Notes under the pieces: model-generated
Database searches by the model: none
What the model was told of the DNA's origin: nothing
What the model saw: only the letters and a program-made list of their open reading frames with translations
Translations under genes and position numbers: made by a program
Part shown: positions 17,381-26,689 of the stretch, one piece after another
Position numbering within the stretch: the first letter of the stretch is position 1
Layout: each line of letters starts with the position of its first letter
Assembly (NCBI GenBank): GCA_947501025.1
Contig: CANMUM010000001.1
Location: 1 to 64,000 of the forward strand
Direction of reading: 5' to 3'
From: an uncultured Paracoccaceae bacterium
GTDB taxonomy: Bacteria; Pseudomonadota; Alphaproteobacteria; Rhodobacterales; Rhodobacteraceae
DNA: 64,000 nucleotides

Positions 17381-19788
17381 AATTCACATTATCATGGTTA
17401 AAAGACCACCTCGAAACAGATGCATCGCTTGATGATATCTTATTCGCGCTAACAGATGTTGGCCTTGAGGTTGAGGGCGTTGAGAATCCTGTGGAGAAAC
17501 TCTCGGCTTTTACCATTGGTCATGTGAAATCTGCGGAAAAACATCCTGATGCGGATAAACTGAATGTCTGCCAAGTTGAAACGGGCGAGGGTGATCTGCA
17601 AATTATTTGTGGCGCACCCAATGCGCGGGCTGGGATCAATGTGGTTGTGGCTAAGCCTGGGACATATATCCCTGGCCTTGATACCACGATTGCCGTTGGT
17701 AAAATTCGCGGCGTTGAGAGCTATGGCATGATGTGCTCGGAGCGCGAGATGGAGCTTTCAGAAGAGCATGATGGCATTATCGAGCTTGAGGGTGGCACTG
17801 TTGGGCAAAGTTTTGCGGACTATCTTGGCGCAACGGATCCCGCGAAAATCGATCCAGTGATTGAAATTGCGATTACGCCAAACCGTCCAGATGCGCTTGG
17901 TGTGCGCGGTGTTGCGCGTGATTTGGCTGCTCGTGGCCTTGGCACAATGAAATCACGCGATGTTGAAGCCGTTAAAGGCACATTTAAAAGCTCTATCAAT
18001 GTCACAATTGATGAGGATACAAAAGCCGCAGCGCCCGTATTTTATGGCCGCTTGATTAAGGGGGTTAAGAACGGCCCTAGCCCGAAATGGTTGCAAGATT
18101 GCTTGCGGGCAATTGGCTTGCGTCCGATCTCAACGCTCGTTGATATTACCAATTTCTTCACCTTCGACCGCAATCGCCCCTTGCATGTTTTTGATGCAGA
18201 TAAGCTCAATGGTGACTTGCGCGTTCACCTTGCGAAAGGCGGCGAAACATTTATGGGGCTTGATGAAAAGGAATATAGTCTGAATGAGGGTGCAACGCTG
18301 ATTTCGGATGGGAATGGCGTGCAAAGCATTGCGGGTATCATGGGCGGATTTCCGACAGGATGCACCGATGAAACGGTCAATGTGTTCTTAGAAGCGGCTT
18401 ATTTCGACCCGATTGCAACGGCGATGACAGGGCGGAATTTGCGCATAAACTCCGATGCGCGTTATCGTTTTGAGCGGGGTATTGATCCCGAATGGACGCC
18501 AGCGGGCATTGAACATGCCACGCATATGATTCTCGATATTTGTGGTGGTGAAGCTTCAGAAGTTCTCATTGCGGGTGAAATTCCAAATACGAAGCGCGAT
18601 TATAAATTTGATCCTGCACGAACTGTTTCACTTGTGGGTATGGAGATTGCAGAATCTGAACAAAAATCGATCCTTGAAAGCCTTGGTTTCGAAGTCAATG
18701 GCGATCGTGCAAGCGTGCCCAGCTGGCGTCCAGATGTGCTTGGCAATGCCGATTTGGTTGAAGAAATTGTGCGGATAAAATCCCTATCAGACCTTGAAGG
18801 TCAGCCGATGCCGCGCGTGCTTCCGGGTGTGCCGAAACCTGTTTTAACACCATCTCAAACGCGCGCACGTTTGCTGCGCCGCTTGCTTGCATCAAATGGA
18901 ATGAATGAATGCGTCACCTATAGTTTCATCGATAAAAAAGCAGCTAAGGCGCTTGGTGGTGGGACAGATGAGGTAAAGCTCGCCAATCCAATTAGCCAAG
19001 ATATGAGCCATTTGCGACCAAATCTATATGCTGGTCTTGTTCAAGCTGCGGCTCGAAATATCGCACGTGGAAATTCTGATTTGGCGCTTTTTGAGCTTGG
19101 TCAAGGATTTGCGGCAGGTGAACCAGAAGACCAGTTCAATTTGGCTGCTGGTGTTATGGTTGGCAATGCGGCTTCGCGCAATGCGTTTGGCACTCATCGG
19201 GCATTTGATGTTTATGATGCAAAAGCCGTCTTGGGTGAGGCCATTTCCGCGCTGGGTTTTGATATCGATAAATTGACTCATATGAAACATGATGCGCCAT
19301 GGTTCCATCCGGGTCGCTCAAGCAAGCTTGGCCTTGGCCCCAAAAATATCATTGCTGAATTTGGTGAATTGCATCCAAAGGTGAGCAAGGCTTTGGGCGT
19401 GAAGGGGCGCGTGGTGGCATTTGCACTTTTTTATGACGCACTTCCGCAGCCGAAGAAAAAAACCACAACCCGCGCCGCTTTGGTGATTAATGATCTTCAA
19501 AATGTGTCGCGCGATTTTGCTTTTGTTGTCGATCAAACAGTGGCTTCAGATGATCTTCTCAAAGCCATTAAAGCCGCAGATAAAACGATGATCTCAGACG
19601 CGATTTTGTTTGATATTTTTGAAGGTGCGAAGGCAGAGGAACAGATGGGCGCTGGCAAAAAATCACTTGCTGTGACGGTCACATTGACACCTAAAACAAC
19701 CACATTAACAGATGATGAAATCAATGCTGTCAGCCAAGCGATTTTGCTCAAAGCTGAAAAATCAGTTGGCGCTGTTTTGAGGGCTTAA
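17377..19788 (+). CDS. pheT: Phenylalanyl-tRNA synthetase beta subunit
   Basis: The 803-residue product has the expected order: a tRNA-binding EMAP-like domain (about 40-150, HPDADKLNVCQVETG), B3/B4 editing domain (about 215-390), B5 domain (about 400-475), class II-like core and the C-terminal FDX-ACB anticodon-binding domain (about 708-802, VSRDFAFVVD). It hydrolyses mis-charged tyrosyl-tRNA-Phe and binds tRNA. The stop shares TTAA with the convergent DUF3108 gene. Confidence 0.97.
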   Translation: MKFTLSWLKDHLETDASLDDILFALTDVGLEVEGVENPVEKLSAFTIGHVKSAEKHPDADKLNVCQVETGEGDLQIICGAPNARAGINVVVAKPGTYIPGLDTTIAVGKIRGVESYGMMCSEREMELSEEHDGIIELEGGTVGQSFADYLGATDPAKIDPVIEIAITPNRPDALGVRGVARDLAARGLGTMKSRDVEAVKGTFKSSINVTIDEDTKAAAPVFYGRLIKGVKNGPSPKWLQDCLRAIGLRPISTLVDITNFFTFDRNRPLHVFDADKLNGDLRVHLAKGGETFMGLDEKEYSLNEGATLISDGNGVQSIAGIMGGFPTGCTDETVNVFLEAAYFDPIATAMTGRNLRINSDARYRFERGIDPEWTPAGIEHATHMILDICGGEASEVLIAGEIPNTKRDYKFDPARTVSLVGMEIAESEQKSILESLGFEVNGDRASVPSWRPDVLGNADLVEEIVRIKSLSDLEGQPMPRVLPGVPKPVLTPSQTRARLLRRLLASNGMNECVTYSFIDKKAAKALGGGTDEVKLANPISQDMSHLRPNLYAGLVQAAARNIARGNSDLALFELGQGFAAGEPEDQFNLAAGVMVGNAASRNAFGTHRAFDVYDAKAVLGEAISALGFDIDKLTHMKHDAPWFHPGRSSKLGLGPKNIIAEFGELHPKVSKALGVKGRVVAFALFYDALPQPKKKTTTRAALVINDLQNVSRDFAFVVDQTVASDDLLKAIKAADKTMISDAILFDIFEGAKAEEQMGAGKKSLAVTVTLTPKTTTLTDDEINAVSQAILLKAEKSVGAVLRA

Positions 19789-20519
19789 TTGCGAAGCAGT
19801 TGAAATTGACCATAGGTGCTCTCACCAACAATGCGGTCAATAATCATATCATCGCTTTCGCGATCAACGCGGTAGAGAGCTGTAAAAAAGAAGTTCTCAC
19901 CTTCAAGATCTAACTGCTCAGCTGTAAAGCCGTGTTCGCGGGCAAAATTACCTTGGCATTGCATTCGGCCATCTGGGCGTTTGCTCGGTTGGCTAAGGGT
20001 GATACGGGTTGCTGTAACGCCATCGAAAATGCGGACATTGAGTTTGCAAAGACGATCTATGGCAACAGGTCGCAAAATATAACCCAAAGCTGTAATTGGA
20101 TCTACGGCACCTGCCTGCTTTGCAGGGTCAAGTTTCGAATGCAGGCGGGGGTTAGATGTGAAACTTGTGAGCACGCCTTTATCAAATGTCATTTCATGCG
20201 ATGTGTTTTCATCGCGTTGCTGAATTGCAAATGAGGCTGAGCGAGGCTCGTAAGCGCGATCCTCAATCCCTGTCCCCGTGCTTTGGGCATCAATTTTGGC
20301 ATCAAAAAGTGCGCCAGCTAGCCCAGTGGTTTCAAAATGCAAATCGATATTGTATTGATTTTCTTTCAGCTCATGGCTGAATGTGAGATTGCCGAGCTGT
20401 AGACTGCGTAGGCTCAGTTCGTAAGTCACAGGCAGTTCCTGTGCATTTGCGCTTAGTGCCAATGTAGAAAAGACTGTAATGATTAGCCATCTTATGAGTG
20501 TATGAACGGATCTTAACAA
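19785..20519 (-). CDS. DUF3108-family periplasmic protein
   Basis: The chosen start is TTG at 20519, with AGGA 8 bases upstream; it gives 244 residues opening with a Sec signal peptide (RWLIITVFSTLALSANA, cleavage near residue 26). The longer frame to 20828 runs into rpmB and is rejected. The mature part (YELSLRSLQLGNLTFSHELKENQYNIDLHFETTGLAGALFDAKIDAQSTG) matches the DUF3108 beta-rich pattern. Function is unknown; in Alphaproteobacteria it commonly lies beside rpmB, as here. It is convergent with pheT, sharing a TTAA stop overlap. Confidence 0.82.
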   Translation of the reverse strand: MLRSVHTLIRWLIITVFSTLALSANAQELPVTYELSLRSLQLGNLTFSHELKENQYNIDLHFETTGLAGALFDAKIDAQSTGTGIEDRAYEPRSASFAIQQRDENTSHEMTFDKGVLTSFTSNPRLHSKLDPAKQAGAVDPITALGYILRPVAIDRLCKLNVRIFDGVTATRITLSQPSKRPDGRMQCQGNFAREHGFTAEQLDLEGENFFFTALYRVDRESDDMIIDRIVGESTYGQFQLLRN

Positions 20520-20665
20520 ATCGGTTTCCTGAGTAAAATGTTTATCGATAAAAATATCTCTTTGTCTAATATATAGATTTAATTGCACCAATAATAGGCC
20601 AAGGTTATTTTTTGGTTTATAATTGTATTTGTCGAACAAATTTGCTCTCTCAAACGCTGTGTGAC

Positions 20666-20694
20666 TTGACCTTTTGTGAGTCTGTGGGTAAATA
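20666..20694 (+). promoter_or_regulatory. Promoter of rpmB
   Basis: TTGACC (20666-20671) and TAAATA (20689-20694) are separated by exactly 17 bases. The predicted start of transcription near 20701 gives a ~90-nt leader that contains a small hairpin CCGC (20707-20710) / GCGG (20717-20720). Confidence 0.65.
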
Positions 20695-20789
20695 CCGCTC
20701 GACTCGCCGCATTTGTGCGGAATTTGTTTATTGTGTTCGCAAAACTTTCGTGGCACATAGCAACTCAAATAGTATTTAAAGGATAGAAC

Positions 20790-21065
20790 ATGTCGCGCGT
20801 ATGTGAATTTACAGGTAAAGCCGTTCAATCAGGCAACAACGTTAGCCACGCTAAAAACCGCACTCGTCGCGTTTTTCGCCCAAACTTGGTTGATGTAACT
20901 TTGGCTTCAGATAAACTTGGTCGTAAGTTTAAGTTTAAAATTTCAGCACATGCTTTGCGTTCAGTTGATCACCGTGGTGGTTTGGATGCATTTTTGGCAA
21001 AAGCGAAAGACGCTGAGCTTTCAGCAGCTGCTTTGAAAGTTAAAAAAGACATCGCAAAAGCTTAA
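20790..21065 (+). CDS. rpmB: 50S ribosomal protein L28
   Basis: The 91-residue product [33 protein letters not shown] is canonical bL28 of the alphaproteobacterial (longer) type. It has an AAAGGA ribosome-binding site. A copper-related gene pair follows on the same strand, 13 bp away. Confidence 0.97.
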   Translation: MSRVCEFTGKAVQSGNNVSHAKNRTRRVFRPNLVDVTLASDKLGRKFKFKISAHALRSVDHRGGLDAFLAKAKDAELSAAALKVKKDIAKA

Positions 21066-21078
21066 TCGCTTTCTGATT

Positions 21079-21438
21079 ATGCTACAGATATTCACACCCC
21101 TTCAGAGCCGAGCGTTCTGGCGGGGTGCTTTCGTTTTCCTGACACTTACATTATTTGCCCTTGGGCCAATTAGCGCGAGTGTTCATGGCATGGGCGGGAA
21201 GGTCGAAGTTTGTACAGGCTTTGGCACGAAATGGATTGATGTCGATCAAGAAGGGCTACAATCGCGTGAAAAATGTGATGTTTGTGTTGGCGTTGCGCCA
21301 TTAAGCACTGCAATAAAGGTGAGCGAAAGTGCATTAAACTTTCACAGATTCTCATATGATATTGTAAAATCAGTTCATCTTATCGGCCGCATTCAAGATG
21401 TTGTGAAAAATAAAGGCCCACCTTTGAGCATTGTTTAA
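21079..21438 (+). CDS. Small exported protein, DUF2946-like, possibly copper-related
   Basis: The 119-residue product has an N-terminal hydrophobic segment (about 16-35, AFVFLTLTLFALGPISASVH), then EVCTGFGTKWIDVDQEG, a KCDVCVG CxxC pair, and a C-terminal NKGPPLSIV. This layout resembles DUF2946 proteins, often found beside copper chaperone genes. It precedes a PCuAC chaperone by 33 bp, supporting a periplasmic copper role. The family assignment is moderate; no clear Shine-Dalgarno is visible, so the start is uncertain. Confidence 0.6.
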   Translation: MLQIFTPLQSRAFWRGAFVFLTLTLFALGPISASVHGMGGKVEVCTGFGTKWIDVDQEGLQSREKCDVCVGVAPLSTAIKVSESALNFHRFSYDIVKSVHLIGRIQDVVKNKGPPLSIV

Positions 21439-21471
21439 GCCGAATAAATTTAAACAATCAAAGGAAAAAAT

Positions 21472-22038
21472 ATGAAAATCCTAACGGCACTTTGTGCATT
21501 TTTATGCACCACAGCGGTAATGGCCGAAACCATTGAAATCATTCAACCCTATGCACGCTCAGCAAGCCCAAATGCCAAATCGGGTGCTGCCTTTATGATC
21601 ATTAATAACACTGGTGAAAAAGACGTAACGCTCACTGGTGGTGAGACGGAATATGCCGAACGCGCTGAAATCCACACCCATAATATGACCGATGATGGTA
21701 TTATGAAGATGATGGAGGTTGAGGGCGGTCTTGTTGTTCCAGCGGGTCAATGTGTCACGCTTTCTCGTGGTGGATATCATGTGATGCTGCTGGGTCTTAC
21801 AAAGCCGATACTTGATGGCGAGACGTTCGAATTGGCACTCAATTTTGAAAATATTGAGCCTATAAAGGTCGATATTAAGATTGATCGTGAGTTTGTTCAG
21901 CCCGAAGAGTCAGTTTTGCCTGAGGGGCAAGAAAGCTGCTTAAACGCCATGGGTTCTATGAAGCATTCAGTTGATCATATGAAAGACATGGATCACTCTG
22001 ATATGAACGATCATGACATGGAGCATGAGCACCACTAG
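21472..22038 (+). CDS. Periplasmic copper chaperone PCuA(C)
   Basis: The 188-residue product has a Sec signal (MKILTALCAFLCTTAVMA) and the PCuAC motif: HTHNM(~10)MKMM ... YHVMLLGL, giving the His/Met Cu(I) site. It delivers copper to the CuA/CuB centres of cytochrome oxidase. The C-terminal tail (about 160-188) is extremely rich in His, Met and Asp (HMKDMDHSDMNDHDMEHEHH), a likely extra copper-binding strand. Its TAG stop shares CTAG with the convergent deacetylase-fold gene. Confidence 0.92.
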   Translation: MKILTALCAFLCTTAVMAETIEIIQPYARSASPNAKSGAAFMIINNTGEKDVTLTGGETEYAERAEIHTHNMTDDGIMKMMEVEGGLVVPAGQCVTLSRGGYHVMLLGLTKPILDGETFELALNFENIEPIKVDIKIDREFVQPEESVLPEGQESCLNAMGSMKHSVDHMKDMDHSDMNDHDMEHEHH

Positions 22039-23066
22039 GTTTGCATAAAACCATCCAAAACATTGACGGTATTTACACCAATATCGTCAATGGCATATCC
22101 GCCTTCCATCACAAAGATTGTGGGGATACCAAGTTTGGCCAATCTTCGACCATAATCAAGAAAATCCGCAGATTTTAGCTTGAACGCCGAAATCGGATCA
22201 TGCTCATAGGTATCCACACCGAGCGAGATGACAATGGCATCAGCTTTGTAAGCCAGAATTTCCTGACATGCCTGCTCAAGTGCCTCAGCCCATTTTGTGT
22301 AATGAGTACCCTCAGCAAGAGGGTAATTATGGTTATATCCTTCGCCTTCACCCGACCCTTTTTCACCGGAATATCCCAGAAAATATGGGAAGCAATCGAG
22401 GGGATCACCGTGTAGTGAAAGGAATTGCACATCTGAGCGATTATAGAAAATTTCTTGAGTTCCATTTCCATGATGAAAATCAACATCAAGAATACTTACA
22501 CGCTTAGCGCCGCGATCAAGTAGCGTTTGTGCCGCCACAGCCGCATTATTGATGAAGCAATAGCCGCCAAATTGAAAACTTGACGCATGATGCCCTGGAG
22601 GTCTGCACAGCGCAAAAACGTCGTTGCCATTTTGCGCGAGATCAAGGGCAGCCGCTTGCGCGCAATCTTTTGATGCAAGGGCTGCGGCCCATGTGCCTTC
22701 AGTGATTGTTGTGTCCGATGAGAGCGAATAATAACCTAAACGCGCCTCAATTTGACGGGGGATTATGTCATTTCGCATCGTGGCTGCTGGCCAAATATAG
22801 GTCATGGCTTCATCGCCCTTGTCCAGCATTTTCCATTCATCATAAACATTTGTGAGGAACTCAATATAATCTGGGCGATGTAATTTCAGCACAATATCAA
22901 GCCCTTGATCGCTTGGCTCTACAATATCGTTATATCCGCGCTTTGAAAGTTCATTCAAAATATATGTCATGCGGGAAGGGCGCTCAAATGGTTCAATGAT
23001 TTGACCATCATGCAATTCAAACTTGCTATCGCGCAATGCATGTTTGGGTGAATAATAGACCCGCAT
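22035..23066 (-). CDS. Histone-deacetylase-fold amidohydrolase (acetylpolyamine amidohydrolase type)
   Basis: The 343-residue product has the arginase/deacetylase catalytic motifs: LCRPPGHHA (catalytic His pair), ILDVDFHHGNGTQ (zinc Asp and His), LHGDP and a C-terminal VMEGGYA. Bacterial members deacetylate polyamines or other acetyl-amines. Its length and N-terminus (MRVYYSPKHALRDSKFEL) resemble AphA-like acetylpolyamine amidohydrolases. It is monocistronic and convergent with the copper chaperone gene. Confidence 0.88.
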   Translation of the reverse strand: MRVYYSPKHALRDSKFELHDGQIIEPFERPSRMTYILNELSKRGYNDIVEPSDQGLDIVLKLHRPDYIEFLTNVYDEWKMLDKGDEAMTYIWPAATMRNDIIPRQIEARLGYYSLSSDTTITEGTWAAALASKDCAQAAALDLAQNGNDVFALCRPPGHHASSFQFGGYCFINNAAVAAQTLLDRGAKRVSILDVDFHHGNGTQEIFYNRSDVQFLSLHGDPLDCFPYFLGYSGEKGSGEGEGYNHNYPLAEGTHYTKWAEALEQACQEILAYKADAIVISLGVDTYEHDPISAFKLKSADFLDYGRRLAKLGIPTIFVMEGGYAIDDIGVNTVNVLDGFMQT

Positions 23067-23267
23067 ATTTTAAAACCTATTTCTATTGAATTGTATTTAT
23101 AACAAGCTTAGCTTTCATGCTGATAGTTTACAAATGAAATCTAAAATCAAGAGTTAGGTTCTGAAATATCTGATCTTATTTCGGAAAATGTGAACTTATC
23201 ATGGTTAATGATATTGAAAAGCTGCGCCTGCGTCCTCACATATATAGAAACACAAAAGGAAATAAAA

Positions 23268-24092
23268 ATGAGCAATGAATATACACCACCAAAAGTGTGG
23301 ACTTGGGATAAAGATAATGGCGGCGAATGGGCAAGCACAAATCGCCCTATCGCGGGGGCAACGCATGACGCCGATTTGCCGCGTGGTGAGCACCCGCATC
23401 AACTGCATTCACTTGCCACGCCAAATGGCCAGAAAGTGACAATCATGTTTGAGGAATTGCTTGCCGCTGGTGAGACTGGCGCGGAATATGATGCTTATCG
23501 CATAGATATTAGCAAGGGCGACCAGTTTGGCTCAGGCTTTGTTGAGATCAACCCCAATTCAAAAATTCCCGCTCTATTTGATGTTGAAAATGATGTGCGT
23601 GTTTTCGAGTCTGGCCATATTTTGCTCTATCTTGCCGAGAAATTTGGCCGCTTTCTACCAAAAGATTTGAAGCATCGCACAGAGGTCAAGAATTGGCTCT
23701 TTTGGTTGCAAGGCTCTGCGCCATATCTAGGCGGTGGCTTTGGTCATTTCTTTGCCTATGCACCGTTCAAAATGGAATATCCAATCAATCGTTTTGCGAT
23801 GGAAGTGAAACGCGAACTAGATGTGCTTGATCGTGAACTTGCTGAACATGAATATCTTGGTGGCGATGAATATACGATTGCCGATATGGCGACATTCCCG
23901 TGGTATGGCAATCTTGTTCTTGGCCGCGGATACCCTGATGCGGATGTGTTTTTGGATGTGGCAAGCTACAAAAATCTACAGCGTTGGGCAAAGGCGATTG
24001 ATGCGCGCGAAGCGGTTCAGCGCGGCAGACGCGTGAACGGTTACAAAGAAGACGCAGTTATTGAACGCCATTCTGCGAGTGATATTGATTAA
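23268..24092 (+). CDS. yghU: Glutathione S-transferase family protein, YghU type
   Basis: The start ATG 23268 (MSNEYTPPKVWTWDKDNGGEWAS) follows AAGGAAA and gives 274 residues; the longer frame is unsupported. The N-terminal NRPIAGATHDADLPRGEHPHQLHSLATPNGQKV segment is typical of YghU/GstB-type enzymes with disulfide reductase activity. A thioredoxin-like domain (NPNSKIPAL, cis-Pro) and an all-helical C-domain follow. It is cytosolic, with glutathione as thiol donor. Confidence 0.88.
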   Translation: MSNEYTPPKVWTWDKDNGGEWASTNRPIAGATHDADLPRGEHPHQLHSLATPNGQKVTIMFEELLAAGETGAEYDAYRIDISKGDQFGSGFVEINPNSKIPALFDVENDVRVFESGHILLYLAEKFGRFLPKDLKHRTEVKNWLFWLQGSAPYLGGGFGHFFAYAPFKMEYPINRFAMEVKRELDVLDRELAEHEYLGGDEYTIADMATFPWYGNLVLGRGYPDADVFLDVASYKNLQRWAKAIDAREAVQRGRRVNGYKEDAVIERHSASDID

Positions 24093-24233
24093 ATACTCGT
24101 ATGCAAAAAAAACGATCTGAGCGCAGGAGATAGATTAGGTAATTGTGCAAATTTATGCTTACCTGATTTTTATTCTGTGCTTAGAACTGTATTTACACTA
24201 ACATTTAGAACGTATTGTCAATAGGGTTAGAAA

Positions 24234-25133
24234 ATGCAGAAAAACTTTGGGTCAATTTTGTTTGGAATTTTGATGGCAACGCATTTGGGTGCGGTTGCTC
24301 AAGCCGATATGGCTTACATTCCAAGGGAAGGTGATGGAGGGGCTGCGATTGCGGAATGTGCTATACAGAAATGCCATATGTTAAATATTGGATATACATT
24401 GCTATCTGATTTAACGGATGTTGCGCGGCTGACGCAATTAGAGAGTTTAGATATTTCACAAACGGATGTGACCGATATCTCAGTTCTCAAAAACCTTACG
24501 AATTTAAAATATTTGGACATCTCTCAAACAAAAATATCTGATATTTCCGTTCTTAATAATTTCCCTAAACTCGAAACTTTGGCGGCGACCTCATCAGACA
24601 TTGAATCACTGGATGCGCTTCGTGAGTTGGTCAATTTGAAGGTGATTATGGTAAGCTATACAGGGATTAATGACCTCTCCTCTCTTGAGGGCCTAAATCT
24701 TGAGGAATTACACATTGGCGGAACAGAGGTAAGTGATATTTCGGTTATGTCAGGGATGCCCAATTTAGAAATAGTCCATATGCAAGAAACCAAAGTTCAG
24801 GATTTTTCTGCTCTTTCAAGTCTAAAAAATCTTGAAGAGCTTGCGCTGGAAAACACCCAGATTTCATCGCTTTATTTTGTGAGGTCCATGCCAAAATTGG
24901 TGGAGCTGAATATCAATAATACGTCTATCCAATCAATAGCTGCTCTAACCGATCATCCCAGTATAGAGCGCCTATACTTGTATGGGATTGGGGTGAGTTT
25001 GATTCCTTTATTCAATATGCCAAATTTGAATTCAGTTTGGTTTCATGAGCAAAGTTATAAAAAAACGATGATTGATGCGCTTCGTAAAAATATCGAATTC
25101 GTTAATCCTGTCGATCCTGCGATGCTTTGTTAA
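24234..25133 (+). CDS. Exported leucine-rich-repeat protein, copy 1
   Basis: The 299-residue product has a Sec signal (cleavage near residue 24, AVAQA-D), an N-terminal CAIQKC pair, and about ten 21-22-residue LRRs of the internalin-like type (LTNLKYLDISQTKISDISVL). It ends in Cys. Such solenoids act in protein-protein contact in the periplasm or outside the cell. The next gene is a paralogue of nearly the same length. Directly after its stop the sequence matches the 3' end of lepA. Binding partner unknown. Confidence 0.85.
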   Translation: MQKNFGSILFGILMATHLGAVAQADMAYIPREGDGGAAIAECAIQKCHMLNIGYTLLSDLTDVARLTQLESLDISQTDVTDISVLKNLTNLKYLDISQTKISDISVLNNFPKLETLAATSSDIESLDALRELVNLKVIMVSYTGINDLSSLEGLNLEELHIGGTEVSDISVMSGMPNLEIVHMQETKVQDFSALSSLKNLEELALENTQISSLYFVRSMPKLVELNINNTSIQSIAALTDHPSIERLYLYGIGVSLIPLFNMPNLNSVWFHEQSYKKTMIDALRKNIEFVNPVDPAMLC

Positions 25134-25153
25134 TCATCAATCTTGAGCGCTTT
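25130..25153 (+). repeat. lepA-3'-end-like sequence after LRR copy 1
   Basis: TTAATCATCAATCTTGAG continues as CGCTTT; the same 24 bases with one change occur at the true lepA end (26690-26713). The repeat includes the LRR stop codon and reads as the last codons of lepA (KIDD-stop) on the minus strand. Confidence 0.7.
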
Positions 25154-25237
25154 TTAAGCTCCATTATGCAACAAGATATTGAGTTTGTCATATAAGATTA
25201 TTCACGCTATAATCTGAAAATAACTAGGGAGGTTACC

Positions 25238-26146
25238 ATGCATAAATTTTACCTTAAGATTGTCTTAATGATGGCACTCCTCTTTTCGAGTAGTCAGGCT
25301 TTAGGTGTAATGGCGGCTCCGCCACCGCCCCCCGATAGCGCACATTCAACTACAAAAAAGATTCTTGGATGCCATATAAAACTCTGTGATGAACTCATTA
25401 TTTATAGGAGCGAAATAGCTAGTGCTGATGATATTTCAAAACTAACCAGACTTAAAAAACTCACAATATCGTCAACGCGCATTACGGATATTAGTGCATT
25501 AAAAACGCTTGAGAAATTGAAGTATCTGGATATTTCAGACAACAATATTTCAGATATTTCGGTGGTTGCCCAGATGCCTGAATTGGAAACATTGGTCGCA
25601 ACCCGTACCCAGATTAAATCCATCGATGCGCTAAGAAGTTTACCTAATCTAAAAGTTGTAATGGTGAGTTATACAGATGTTTCGGATCTTTCCCCTTTGG
25701 CTGGGAAGAATCTTCGTGGACTGCATTTCGGTGGTACGAATGTTTCAGATATTTCAATATTGAATGATATGAAAAATTTGGAAATTGTGCATATGCAGGA
25801 TACCAAAGTGAAAGATGGTTCGCCACTTTCAGGACTGGTAAATCTTGAAGAGCTGGCAATTGCAAAAACTCAAATTTCATCGCTCGATTTTGTAAAATTG
25901 ATGCCAAAATTAGTTGAGCTGAATATTAGCAACACGCCTATTACATCGATAAGCGCATTATCCGCACATCCCAATATGGAGCGCCTATATATGATTGGAA
26001 TGACGCCGAATTTGAAGCCGTTAACAAATATGCCGAAACTGAATTCAGTTCAGTTTGATACTGAAAAATACGAAAAACGAACAATTGATGAGCTGAGTAA
26101 AAAAATTGAATCTGTCTTTAGTGTCGAGCCTCAGGTCCTCTGCTAA
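25238..26146 (+). CDS. Exported leucine-rich-repeat protein, copy 2
   Basis: The 302-residue paralogue of the preceding gene has its own signal peptide (MHKFYLKIVLMMALLFSSSQALG), a proline-rich spacer (APPPPPD), an N-terminal CHIKLC pair matching CAIQKC in copy 1, ten or so LRRs and a terminal Cys (EPQVLC). Many repeats are near-identical to copy 1 (LEIVHMQ.TKV, VELNI.NT.I.SI). This is a tandem duplication with both copies intact; each has a separate 5' region. It is followed by a weaker version of the lepA-end sequence. Confidence 0.85.
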   Translation: MHKFYLKIVLMMALLFSSSQALGVMAAPPPPPDSAHSTTKKILGCHIKLCDELIIYRSEIASADDISKLTRLKKLTISSTRITDISALKTLEKLKYLDISDNNISDISVVAQMPELETLVATRTQIKSIDALRSLPNLKVVMVSYTDVSDLSPLAGKNLRGLHFGGTNVSDISILNDMKNLEIVHMQDTKVKDGSPLSGLVNLEELAIAKTQISSLDFVKLMPKLVELNISNTPITSISALSAHPNMERLYMIGMTPNLKPLTNMPKLNSVQFDTEKYEKRTIDELSKKIESVFSVEPQVLC

Positions 26147-26165
26147 TCAACAATCTTGAGGCTTC
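26143..26165 (+). repeat. Diverged lepA-3'-end-like sequence after LRR copy 2
   Basis: CTAATCAACAATCTTGAG then GCTTC matches the sequences at 25130 and 26690 with two substitutions in the first 18 bases and a one-base gap after. As at copy 1 it begins at the LRR stop codon. Confidence 0.55.
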
Positions 26166-26171
26166 TGTTCT

Positions 26172-26600
26172 TTAGTCTTTCAGCATATTCGCCAGTTTTC
26201 TGAGCCGTATGCTTGACGGGAAAGGGGCTTCAACGAGATAATTGATTGGTAAGGGGCTGCCCAGTTCAAGTTGATCAGCAATGTTTTTACGATCTATTAT
26301 ATCAGAGCCTTCTATGTTTTCCTCTTGATGTTGGAACTCATATACGATTTCATACAGCCCAGCCTCTGAATCATCTAGAGATATGGATGTAAGTGTTGCT
26401 GTAGCTTGACGAGAGTGATTTTTTAGGAGTTCGCGCTTATAGTAATAAGAGATAGTTGAGGGAACAGTTAACGCGAATGTTAATACTCCAACAAGGATAA
26501 AAACGCCGCTAAATGGGATGAAGAATACCATTCGCATATTCATAAAAACACCTAAAAACGCAAAAAAAGCCCCTGCGAAAATGAACGTTGACAGGAGCAA
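26172..26600 (-). CDS. Membrane protein with DUF3592-like domain
   Basis: The 142-residue product has two hydrophobic segments (about 1-20 and 25-52) and then a soluble beta-rich domain (ATLTSISLDDSEAGLYEIVYEFQHQEENIEGSDI... ELGSPLPINYLVEAPFPSSIRL) typical of DUF3592. Function unknown. The start is a TTG with a weak AGG site; the frame remains open a little upstream, so the N-terminus is uncertain. It lies between the second LRR gene and lepA. Confidence 0.65.
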   Translation of the reverse strand: MLLSTFIFAGAFFAFLGVFMNMRMVFFIPFSGVFILVGVLTFALTVPSTISYYYKRELLKNHSRQATATLTSISLDDSEAGLYEIVYEFQHQEENIEGSDIIDRKNIADQLELGSPLPINYLVEAPFPSSIRLRKLANMLKD

Positions 26601-26689
26601 TATGATGCCTATGTTTTTATGAATTGATTGAAAAAAAATATTTTCGTTTTAATCGCTTCGGTATTTGAACGGTACGGAGCTGTTGCCTC

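Noticed and set aside
24234-26146. The two LRR ORFs as one gene split by a frameshift
   Set aside because: Each has its own signal peptide, complete repeat set, stop codon and a ~100-bp 5' region; they are paralogues.
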